A stretch of DNA of 64,000 bases from Gilvimarinus sp. DA14 (GTDB lineage: Bacteria; Pseudomonadota; Gammaproteobacteria; Pseudomonadales; Cellvibrionaceae): assembly GCF_024204685.1 (NCBI RefSeq), contig NZ_CP100350.1, positions 3,312,501 through 3,376,500 on the forward strand. Reading direction: 5' to 3'. The position numbers were made by a program, and so were the translations under genes. This document shows, piece by piece, positions 39,520 to 48,561 of this stretch (its first letter is position 1; every line of letters starts with the position of its first letter). The notes below the pieces were generated by a model. That model searched no databases. It was not told the origin of the DNA and saw nothing but the letters and a program-made list of their open reading frames with translations.

Positions 39520-40020
39520 ATGAACCGCGCCGCCAGACTCCCCAAGCCCAGTGTTCGGCAGTTATATACCCAGGCCAGTCATTTTTTCGCCTTCGGTTTT
39601 GGCTCAGGCATGGCGCCTAAAGCTCCAGGGACTTTTGGTACTTTAGCCGCTATTCCCATCTACTGGCTGATCGCTGATCTCAGTCTGTCGCTGTATGCTC
39701 TTTGGTTGCTGGTGACTTTTGCGCTAGGTGTTTTCTGGTGCGACCGCAGCTCGAAGGCGTTACAGGTGCACGACCATCCCGGCATCGTCTGGGATGAAAT
39801 GGTGGGATACTGGCTCACCATGATGTTGGCCCCAGCAGGATGGCAGTGGATGCTGATCGGGTTTGTACTGTTTCGGGTATTCGATATTTTAAAGCCATGG
39901 CCTATTGGTGCCATTGACCGCAAAGTGCACGGCGGCCTGGGTATTATGCTGGATGACATACTTGCCGCCGTATTTGCCTGGCTGGTGCTGCAGGCGCTGG
40001 CATGGTGGTGGCTGCCTTAA
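39520..40020 (+). CDS. pgpA: phosphatidylglycerophosphatase A
   Basis: PgpA dephosphorylates phosphatidylglycerol phosphate in the inner membrane. The 166-residue protein has FGFGSGMAPKAPGTFGTLAA near the N-terminus, several membrane helices, the acidic catalytic segment HPGIVWDEMVGYWLTM and FRVFDILKPWPIG. It follows thiL as in Pseudomonas. Confidence 0.95.
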   Translation: MNRAARLPKPSVRQLYTQASHFFAFGFGSGMAPKAPGTFGTLAAIPIYWLIADLSLSLYALWLLVTFALGVFWCDRSSKALQVHDHPGIVWDEMVGYWLTMMLAPAGWQWMLIGFVLFRVFDILKPWPIGAIDRKVHGGLGIMLDDILAAVFAWLVLQALAWWWLP

Positions 40021-40033
40021 CAATGAGCAAGCT

Positions 40034-40684
40034 ATGAGATCAATGGATTTGAGAATTTTGCTGTGGTTAATGTGGTTAAGCCTTTTCCCTTTCAGCGCTG
40101 GGGCAGCCGACATAACGGCGAAAATGTTGGCAAAGGATGCGGCGTTAATTGATATCAACGGCAAGCAGCGAATGATGCGCGCCGGGCAAACCAGCCCTGA
40201 AGGTGTCACCCTGCTGAGTGCGTCGCGCAATGGCGCTGTCGTAAAATATCAAGGAGCAGAGTATAGCCTGTCATTGCAAAAACATATCGCCACTGACTTT
40301 GAACAGGCCGAGCGAGCTGAGGTCCGTATCGCCAGTGGGCGCGGTGGCCACTATGAGATCCCCGGGCGTATTAACGGCATTGCTGTAGACTTTATGGTAG
40401 ATACCGGTGCTACTGCGGTGGCGATGAATAGCCAGCACGCGCAAAAGCTTGGTATTAACTATTTGGCCGGGCAAAAGATTCGCGTCAATACCGCCAACGG
40501 TACAGTTACCGCCTACAGCGTTTGGCTTGATCGGGTAGCGGCAGGCACGATTGAAATAAAACACGTTGAGGCGATTGTCCATGTAGGGACCTCGCCTCAT
40601 GTCATTTTGCTGGGCAATAGTTACCTAAGTCTGGTGGATATGAGTACAGAAAACGGTGTGCTGGTTCTCAAGGCGCGCCACTAA
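40034..40684 (+). CDS. exported retropepsin-like aspartic protease
   Basis: A 216-residue protein of the TIGR02281 / gag-aspartyl-like class. A signal peptide (LRILLWLMWLSLFPFSAGA) points to the periplasm. The catalytic motif is FMVDTGATAVAMN; the later ILLGNSYLSLVD is the matching hydrophobic-Gly segment of retropepsins. Residues about 25-85 form a small beta region before it. It would act as a homodimer by family analogy. The start ATG at 40034 gives the signal peptide; 40043 is an alternative. It is placed between pgpA and ribA; no substrate is suggested by the context. Confidence 0.85.
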   Translation: MRSMDLRILLWLMWLSLFPFSAGAADITAKMLAKDAALIDINGKQRMMRAGQTSPEGVTLLSASRNGAVVKYQGAEYSLSLQKHIATDFEQAERAEVRIASGRGGHYEIPGRINGIAVDFMVDTGATAVAMNSQHAQKLGINYLAGQKIRVNTANGTVTAYSVWLDRVAAGTIEIKHVEAIVHVGTSPHVILLGNSYLSLVDMSTENGVLVLKARH

Positions 40685-40699
40685 GCAAGAGATAAACCG

Positions 40700-42140
<1,441 letters not shown>

Positions 42141-42205
42141 CCTGAGCTTTGAAATGAAAAACCATTCGCCAGATAGTTAGTTGCACGTCATTGTTGGGAA
42201 ACTGA

Positions 42206-44383
42206 ATGGACAGTAAGAGCCAAACATCAATCGCCACTTCAGCTGGCCTCGGCCTTGCATACCTTATTGTTGCTTCGCTTTTCATTTACGTGGTGGGGTA
42301 CGACTTACTGGTGCGAGGGCCATTCGCTTGGCATTTGACTCGCCCGTCGGCGGTTCAGGGCGGTGTAGAAGCTATTATTTTGGCGAGTATTGTGACCTTT
42401 GCGTATGTGCACGCGCGTCTTTGGGTAACATGCTTTGCTGCAGTGGCGGTGCTTCTCTACCTCCGGCGCCACAATGCGGAATTCACCATTTTGGTGGCGT
42501 TAATTTATCTTGAGCTACTTTTATCTATTGGGCATCTGCTCCTGGGGCAGGGTTCAAAAAGTACGCAGCTGGGCGAGGTGCCCAATCTATTGGTTGGCGC
42601 TGCCCTGTGTGTATTGATTACCGCGGCACTTTCACTTTTCGGTTTGGCCTATCCGGCTACACTGCTTGTGCTATTCACTTTGCTGGGGATCTTTTCTTTA
42701 GTGTTGCGGCGTAGAGGGTTGGCGTTGGTTCGCCTGCTTCGCCCCTTGCGGCCCGAAACTAAGATGGAAGCCTGCCTTCTAGGGGTGACAGCCTCGTGGT
42801 TTATCGTTCTTGCCGCGAGAACTGCAAACGTTATTGGCCATGACTCAGTCTGGTATTTGGGGAGAGGCGATATTGTCTATGCTCCAGTGGGTAGTATTTT
42901 TGAGTGTTTGCAGTTTGTCTCACCGGTGCATTATTTCCCCAAGCTTTGGGAAACTCTTGTCTTGCCCATTACCACTTTTGATCAGCTAAGGCTACAGGAA
43001 GGGTTTGCCATTGCAGTGATGCTGGTGTCCTTGGTATTCGTATGGCAGCTTTGTGAAAAGCTATCGATTACTAGAGTTTGGCGTTTTTCCGCTGTTTTGC
43101 TGCTTGCCACTTTGCCTGCTTGGGCCAATACAGCTTTGCAGATGAAGTCGGATGTCATTTGTACCGCAATGCTTTTGTCGATGGTGTTGTGTTTGGCGAA
43201 TTGGTTCGCTGAGCGCCAACTAAGCTACTTACTTTATGCGTCTGCAGCGGCTGCTTTAGCAGTTTCGAGTAAGTACACGGCGATTCCTTTTGTCGGGGTA
43301 ACATTCTTATTTGTTGTATTAGAGGCGTTGATCTTTAGAGGTTATCTGACTCAAAGAATGGGCGCGTCTGCCATCAGACCTGCAGCTCTGGCTTTTTCTG
43401 TGTGTCTTTTGGCAGCTTTGGTGTTGTTGGTGCGTACTTGGTATCTCAGCGGTGCGCCTACTGTGGGACCCGATCCCTTACTTGCCATTTGGCGATTGTT
43501 GGGGTTTTCTCTTGATGAGCCTGTGGGGACTCTGAATTGGACTCGGCCGCAAGTTTGGTCCGATGTGCCCAGGCTGTTTTACGAATGGTTTTTTGCTCCA
43601 AGCCACATGCCAAAAATTAGGATCACTTGGCAGGGAAATTACTGGTTACTGTTTTTGCTATTTGGCTGTCTTTTGGTGCTTTTAAATGGTGGGTCTCCCC
43701 TGCAACATCAGCGCACTCAGTTAAGAAACTTGATATTTGTGCTGTGTTTAGTCGGCCTGCTGGTAGCCATTTTATGGCGTTATCACTCGAGGGGTGGGGA
43801 CGGAAACTACTATATGTTTCCTTTGGCGCTAGTAACTTGCTTGGCAGTTAAGCTTATTGGTCGAGGGCTGGCCCTCAGATCAGGGTTGGCCTTTGTTGTT
43901 CTCTTGTCAGTGTTTGCCTTCGGCGCTTTTCAAGGGACGCAAAGCTTTATTGCAGCGGCTTGGTCTAAGCCAGGCACCCGAGTTTTGGATATGGATTTTT
44001 CTCGCTCGCCAGAGGAAGATGGCTTTTGGCGACAAAGATTGTTAAAGCGGATGGGAATTGCGGGAATTGCAGCTGAACTAAGAGGCCTACCTCCCCAGAC
44101 AAGGGTTGTTGCGCTTGGGTTTGAGAAAGACGCCGTACTATTGCCAGTTCCCACAGAAGACTTGATGGCAATTGTTTACTCCCGTCCTGAATATGTGAAG
44201 TCTGCGCCGGCCGTTGTCGAGTATTTGCAGAGGTACAATATTCAGTACCTGCTGTTGGCGAACAACCCTGAAGACGTGCGTGCTCGAGCGAAGCTGCTGG
44301 AAGAGCTTCGCACAGAGGTGGAGGCAAGAGGCTGGAAAAAGCAAGTTGATAAAAAAGGGACGATATACTCTGTTGGGGAGTAG
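42206..44383 (+). CDS. large GT-C-like membrane glycosyltransferase (putative)
   Basis: A 725-residue polytopic inner-membrane protein with roughly 14-16 hydrophobic segments over residues 1-600 and a soluble C-terminal tail. The first long loop after the helix near residue 205 contains VIGHDSVWYLGRGDIVYAP, which resembles the loop of GT39/ArnT-type enzymes where an Asp acts on a polyprenyl-phosphate sugar donor. The C-terminal VVEYLQRYNIQYLLLANNPED also resembles these proteins. The donor and acceptor are unknown. No partner polysaccharide genes are adjacent. By eye it is more A/T-rich than the flanking dapB and carA, suggesting acquisition; composition was not measured. It converges on the Tat/GMC pair. 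Confidence 0.6.
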   Translation: MDSKSQTSIATSAGLGLAYLIVASLFIYVVGYDLLVRGPFAWHLTRPSAVQGGVEAIILASIVTFAYVHARLWVTCFAAVAVLLYLRRHNAEFTILVALIYLELLLSIGHLLLGQGSKSTQLGEVPNLLVGAALCVLITAALSLFGLAYPATLLVLFTLLGIFSLVLRRRGLALVRLLRPLRPETKMEACLLGVTASWFIVLAARTANVIGHDSVWYLGRGDIVYAPVGSIFECLQFVSPVHYFPKLWETLVLPITTFDQLRLQEGFAIAVMLVSLVFVWQLCEKLSITRVWRFSAVLLLATLPAWANTALQMKSDVICTAMLLSMVLCLANWFAERQLSYLLYASAAAALAVSSKYTAIPFVGVTFLFVVLEALIFRGYLTQRMGASAIRPAALAFSVCLLAALVLLVRTWYLSGAPTVGPDPLLAIWRLLGFSLDEPVGTLNWTRPQVWSDVPRLFYEWFFAPSHMPKIRITWQGNYWLLFLLFGCLLVLLNGGSPLQHQRTQLRNLIFVLCLVGLLVAILWRYHSRGGDGNYYMFPLALVTCLAVKLIGRGLALRSGLAFVVLLSVFAFGAFQGTQSFIAAAWSKPGTRVLDMDFSRSPEEDGFWRQRLLKRMGIAGIAAELRGLPPQTRVVALGFEKDAVLLPVPTEDLMAIVYSRPEYVKSAPAVVEYLQRYNIQYLLLANNPEDVRARAKLLEELRTEVEARGWKKQVDKKGTIYSVGE

Positions 44384-44395
44384 GCTTAGAACGCT

Positions 44396-45511
44396 CTACT
44401 CCTCAATGACGATATCACCAATCCTTATCTCACTTGCACCCCCGTTAATGCGAAGCGTCAAGGGGGTGCTTCCAGGTGCTTCTATAAGCGGCAGGGGAAT
44501 AGAGGTGGTGAAGCCGAAAGTCTTTGGTGTGATGTGCAGTGGGTCATCACCGAAGAACAGTTTAGCCTGTTTGGGGAGACAGTCGATATGGACCCATACG
44601 CCCATTGAGCCGTCTGGCTGTTCGTTTTTCGCGACCCCTACTTTGGTTTTTTTAGGTCCCCATTTGGTTACAGCACAGGCCGCGCTAGTTCCATTGCCTT
44701 TTAAGTTGTCTTGGTAGCTTGGGTTTTTAACGACCTTAAGCTTTCCGATAGGTTGTTTGATTTTTTTGATGGGGTCTACCAGGGCTATTTCATATGAGCC
44801 TGGAGTTGACAATATTCGCTCCTGCATATCGCCAAATAGGCCTGAGGTTACGGTATCTTTCTTGATCGTAGTGCGAACCAGCTCGCCATCGATCATGATT
44901 TTGGCTCGTGCCGGCGCTCCCGCAATTTGAAACCACATACCGCTGTGACCGTCCGGCTGTACATTGAACTTTTCTCCCTGCTGTGTTTTTTTGGGGCCCC
45001 AGTTTTTAAGTGGGGCAATTTCACCCTCTTGCAGACTCGCGTTTAGTTTGGCCTTTTCTTGGGCGGCGATGATGGCTGCGTTGTCTGGATTAGCATCTAT
45101 AGCCATAACACGTAAACCCGCCAACTTGCACTCTGTATCGCTCAGGTGCCAGCCATCGATAATACACAGTGATTGATCGTCAAAATCGCGTTTGATTTGT
45201 GTGTTAGTTGCCCCTGCTAAATCACTGGTGGCGTTGCCGAGTTTGGCCATGACCTGCTCTCCCAGTTGCTTGAGCGTTGGAGCTTTTTCCAAAGATGCGA
45301 GCCATTGCCGTCCCAGTTTGTCGGTATTCTCTAACGATAGTAAAAACTCATCCATCTGTGGCCCTAAGCCGGACTTAATGACAAGTTCTGAGGTTTGCGT
45401 TGGTTTTGCGGTGGGCGCTATGGTGGGCGGAGCTTGATACAGCGTATGCATAACTGCGGCTGTACCGCCAGCGCTTATGCCGGCAACAATAAAATCGCGA
45501 CGTTTTATCAT
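44396..45511 (-). CDS. Tat-exported partner of GMC oxidoreductase, duplicated domain
   Basis: A 371-residue exported protein that I cannot name. It starts MIKRRDFIVAGISAGGTAAV, a twin-arginine signal, so it should fold before export to the periplasm. Residues 45-140 are helical and include IKRDFDDQSLCIIDGWHLSDTE-type sequence (about 106-127), reminiscent of small subunits that accompany GMC dehydrogenases. Two copies of a roughly 90-residue beta domain follow, at about 167-262 and 281-371, each with WGPKKT, then QPDG, G-x-W and an AK-x-x-x-x segment. The ATG overlaps the GMC stop (ATGA), so the two are made together. The ORF can be extended 69 codons upstream, but that would lie inside the GMC gene. 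Confidence 0.75.
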   Translation of the reverse strand: MIKRRDFIVAGISAGGTAAVMHTLYQAPPTIAPTAKPTQTSELVIKSGLGPQMDEFLLSLENTDKLGRQWLASLEKAPTLKQLGEQVMAKLGNATSDLAGATNTQIKRDFDDQSLCIIDGWHLSDTECKLAGLRVMAIDANPDNAAIIAAQEKAKLNASLQEGEIAPLKNWGPKKTQQGEKFNVQPDGHSGMWFQIAGAPARAKIMIDGELVRTTIKKDTVTSGLFGDMQERILSTPGSYEIALVDPIKKIKQPIGKLKVVKNPSYQDNLKGNGTSAACAVTKWGPKKTKVGVAKNEQPDGSMGVWVHIDCLPKQAKLFFGDDPLHITPKTFGFTTSIPLPLIEAPGSTPLTLRINGGASEIRIGDIVIEE

Positions 45512-46983
45512 TGGCCTGCTCCTTCTGCTTGTGACAGATGTTTTGCTAGTCGTACAGACAGTGCCGCGATTGTCAGGGTTGGATTCGAATAACCGTAGCG
45601 CGGAAATACGGATGAGCTGGCTACGAAAAGGTTGTCGCTGCCAAATACTTTTAGGTTGGTGTCTACAACACCGTCGTGTTCGTTGGCGGCCATTCTGGTG
45701 GTTCCGAGGTGGTGGCAAGCTCCGGAAGCGGCGGCTTGGTTTGCTTCGGTATTTTGTCTCGTGATCTGGCTGCGCCCCAGTCCGGTTAAATTTAGCTCTT
45801 CTCCCAGCGAGCGATACAAGCGGTAGGCGGAGTTGAAGTCATCCCGATGAGGTTTCCAGTCTAGGTGCATACGTCGCATGCCGAGAGCGCAGCGTTCATT
45901 GGTTAGGATCAGTCGGCTGGATGGGTTGGGGCGTGGCTCAACGATCATCTGTACCCTGTAGTGCCAGTAGTTGCCCGAGTGAAAGCCGAGGGCGGGCTGC
46001 CCGCCGTATTGATTCAATACAGAATCGTCTGCGCTTTCGGCAGTCAAAATCATGCAGCTGTTGTGCTCTCGGTTTTGCCGTATCTGTTGCTCTGAAAAAG
46101 TGAGCACGGGCATGAGCGTCTCGTTGTTTTGGGTGAAGCGGTGGTATTTGAGTCCCTCCGGGGCCAAGATCATTCCGGGGCGGGCGCCGTAATGGTCGGA
46201 AAAGTAGCGTCCCAGATGTTTAGAATAAATGCCTATGCCATCGTCGGAGTCTTTGTCTCTAAGGTTTAACAGGTGTCGAGTGGATTCCATGCCGCCCATT
46301 GCCAAGACAAACTGGTCGGCATTGATGGAGGTGGAGTCGCCGTTTAGGGGTTTAACCGAGGCGCTGACGATACGGTCGCCGGATTTTTCCAGCTCATGTA
46401 GGTTGGCATGCAGCAAGCATGTTAAGTTTTCTTGAGATCTGAGCTCGTCTGTGTAGCGAGTGCCGAATCGGGTGGGGGGGCTAAACCGAAAGAGCTGCTC
46501 ACCAATAGCACTGTCTTTGCGCAAGGGCAGCAGATGCCCTGTGTGGGCCTGTCTTATGCTGGCAAGATTGAATTCGCCGTTGTCAATTTCTGTCCAGTAC
46601 AGTGCGCGATCGAGATGTTGTTCAATTTCAGAAGGGGTGATTGGCCAGGCGGGAACGTCCCATTTGGGATTGTCTTCATAGTCGGTGGTGTCTAGAGGTT
46701 TGCTCCATCCACCCCAGTGAATACTGGTCCCACCTAAGCGTCGACGTCGGGAGAAATCCAGCACAGGGTAGCTTTTTTCTCCCAAAGATACATTGTAGAT
46801 ATCACGCTCTGCTTCGGTCGCATTGTCAGGGCCGCCTGCTTCGCACAGAACAATGTGCCAATCTGGCCTAGCTCGCGCGAGCTCCAGCGCTAACACTATT
46901 CCTGCAGGGCCCGCACCCGCTATGCAAATGTCGGCGCTGAGAGTGTTGTGTGCCGGACTTTCTGTTTCTAAATCTTTGATCAC
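45508..46983 (-). CDS. GMC-family FAD oxidoreductase
   Basis: A 491-residue flavoprotein of the glucose-methanol-choline family. It has the FAD motif ICIAGAGPAGIVLALELA at about 18-35, the RRLGGTSIHWGGW segment near 95, and the C-terminal catalytic region with GACHHLGTTRM (near 425) and YGYSNPTLTIAALSV. Such enzymes oxidise alcohols or sugar hydroxyls; the substrate is not predictable. It has no signal peptide, but its coupled neighbour carries a Tat signal, so it may be exported with that protein by hitch-hiking (inference). The start is GTG 46983 after GGAG. The pair forms a two-gene minus-strand operon within the accessory block. Confidence 0.85.
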   Translation of the reverse strand: MIKDLETESPAHNTLSADICIAGAGPAGIVLALELARARPDWHIVLCEAGGPDNATEAERDIYNVSLGEKSYPVLDFSRRRRLGGTSIHWGGWSKPLDTTDYEDNPKWDVPAWPITPSEIEQHLDRALYWTEIDNGEFNLASIRQAHTGHLLPLRKDSAIGEQLFRFSPPTRFGTRYTDELRSQENLTCLLHANLHELEKSGDRIVSASVKPLNGDSTSINADQFVLAMGGMESTRHLLNLRDKDSDDGIGIYSKHLGRYFSDHYGARPGMILAPEGLKYHRFTQNNETLMPVLTFSEQQIRQNREHNSCMILTAESADDSVLNQYGGQPALGFHSGNYWHYRVQMIVEPRPNPSSRLILTNERCALGMRRMHLDWKPHRDDFNSAYRLYRSLGEELNLTGLGRSQITRQNTEANQAAASGACHHLGTTRMAANEHDGVVDTNLKVFGSDNLFVASSSVFPRYGYSNPTLTIAALSVRLAKHLSQAEGAGQ

Positions 46984-47119
46984 GCCAGTCTCCAGTTGGT
47001 GTCGGCCCTGCAGGTATCTCAGGATCGGCGAATAATACCAGCATGCTTACGTTGGCGGCCAGTCGACCAAGGGTGGCTGTGCTGCTCAGTACAATACGGA
47101 CTTAAATCAATGCTTTGGC

Positions 47120-47148
47120 TGGACAGGGGCTACTTACTCACCTAAAAT
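47120..47148 (+). promoter_or_regulatory. sigma-70 promoter upstream of carA
   Basis: TGGACA and TAAAAT are separated by exactly 17 bases, each matching consensus at five of six positions. Transcription would start near 47155, about 200 bases before the carA start and before the hairpin at 47208. Confidence 0.65.
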
Positions 47149-47207
47149 ACGCGGTTAGTTGCATTAACCCAAGCCGCGCCAATGGTCGCCGTAGCAAATT
47201 GAATAAT

Positions 47208-47246
47208 AAGCGAGATGAAGCTAAATGTTTCATCTCGCTTTTTTGC
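47208..47246 (+). terminator. strong intrinsic terminator in the carA leader (attenuator candidate)
   Basis: AAGCGAGATGAA (47208-47219) and TTCATCTCGCTT (47229-47240) form a 12-bp perfect stem with a 9-base loop, followed immediately by TTTT. With the promoter at 47120 it would give an RNA of about 90 bases, and readthrough would express carAB. It may be an attenuator, the end of a small RNA, or a relic of a lost gene. Confidence 0.8.
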
Positions 47247-47356
47247 AACTTGCGGCCGGGCTTTAATTATTCCGACGAGATGTATTCGCGCAAACGCACC
47301 GGGCTGGTGTGGTCGTTTCGCTCGGCATAAAGAAAGTGAAATCTGAGGAGGTTGAC

Positions 47357-48496
47357 TTGATTACTGGGGCCCAAAGACCCGCTCTGCTGGTACTCGAAGA
47401 CGGCAGTGTTTTTAAAGGTACTGCTATCGGCGCCGACGGCCTGTCCGCCGGTGAAGTAGTGTTTAATACCTCCATGACTGGCTATCAGGAGATCCTAACC
47501 GATCCCTCCTACGCTCGTCAGATTGTGACCTTAACCTATCCCCATATCGGTAATACCGGGGCGACACCGGAAGATGAAGAGTGTTCGACCATCTGGTCCG
47601 CAGGGCTGGTGATTCGCGACTTGCCGGCGCGCTCCAGTAATTTTCGCCAGACCCAGACCTTGGATGAATATCTGAAAGCGAAGAATGTGGTGGGGATTGC
47701 CGACATCGACACCCGCCGTCTGACTCGCCTGTTGCGCGACAAGGGTGCGCAGAACGGCTGTATTGTGGCCGGTGAGATCGACGAAGCCAAAGCGCTGGAG
47801 GCGGCTAAAGCATTCCCTGGTCTCAAGGGCATGGATTTGGCCAAAGAAGTTAGCTGCAGCAAGCCCTATCGCTGGACTGAGGGCACTTGGAAGCTGGGCG
47901 AAGGCCATCGCGATGTAGTGGAAACCCGCTTTAAGGTAGTTGCTTACGATTACGGCGTTAAAGCCAATATATTGCGTATGCTGGCCGACCGCGGCTGTGA
48001 TATCACCGTGGTGCCGGCTAAAACGTCCGCCAGTGACGTGTTGGCGATGAAGCCTGACGGCGTATTTCTTGCCAATGGCCCGGGCGATCCGGAACCCTGC
48101 GATTACGCCATTGCCGCGATTAAGGAGATTCTCGAGACTGATACTCCTGTGTTTGGCATTTGCCTGGGGCACCAATTACTGGCTCTTGCTTCCGGTGCTA
48201 AAACCCTGAAAATGAAATTCGGCCATCACGGCGGCAACCACCCGGTGCAGGATACCGAAACCGGCCGGGTGATGATTACCGCACAGAACCATGGTTTTGC
48301 CGTAGATGAGGCCAGCCTGCCGGCCAACCTTAAGGTGACGCATAAGTCGCTGTTCGATGGCACCTTGCAGGGTATTCACCGCACCGATAAGCCGGCGTTT
48401 AGCTTTCAGGGTCACCCCGAAGCGAGCCCGGGTCCTCACGATGCCGACGGTCTGTTTGACCACTTTATTGAATTGATGGAGAGCGCGAAACGGTGA
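47357..48496 (+). CDS. carA: carbamoyl-phosphate synthase small subunit
   Basis: CarA is the glutaminase subunit that supplies ammonia to CarB for carbamoyl phosphate, used for arginine and pyrimidines. The 379-residue protein has the N-terminal domain ([18 protein letters not shown]) and the class I amidotransferase triad with Cys in [13 protein letters not shown] and His/Glu in [11 protein letters not shown]. The start is taken as TTG 47357, five bases after AGGAGG (47346-47351); this yields (M)[15 protein letters not shown]. carA of E. coli also uses TTG. An upstream in-frame ATG at 47309 has no ribosome site. Confidence 0.96.
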   Translation: MITGAQRPALLVLEDGSVFKGTAIGADGLSAGEVVFNTSMTGYQEILTDPSYARQIVTLTYPHIGNTGATPEDEECSTIWSAGLVIRDLPARSSNFRQTQTLDEYLKAKNVVGIADIDTRRLTRLLRDKGAQNGCIVAGEIDEAKALEAAKAFPGLKGMDLAKEVSCSKPYRWTEGTWKLGEGHRDVVETRFKVVAYDYGVKANILRMLADRGCDITVVPAKTSASDVLAMKPDGVFLANGPGDPEPCDYAIAAIKEILETDTPVFGICLGHQLLALASGAKTLKMKFGHHGGNHPVQDTETGRVMITAQNHGFAVDEASLPANLKVTHKSLFDGTLQGIHRTDKPAFSFQGHPEASPGPHDADGLFDHFIELMESAKR

Positions 48497-48561
48497 CGGA
48501 CAGCGCACGCCGCAAGACGACGCCTTGAACCCGTTAAACCGATTCTGACAGCGAGACCGAC

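Larger units (their letters stand above)
46984..47356. other. 373-base region between the GMC gene and carA
   Basis: No gene is supported. The carA-proximal part contains a good plus-strand promoter (47120-47148) and a strong terminator hairpin (47208-47246), listed separately. A six-codon frame (47182-47202) lies between them without a ribosome site. The GMC-proximal part should hold the promoter for the GMC operon, not recognised. Confidence 0.6.

Noticed and set aside
47182-47202. Leader peptide MVAVAN in the carA leader
   Set aside because: No ribosome site and no run of regulatory codons; kept only as part of the region description.
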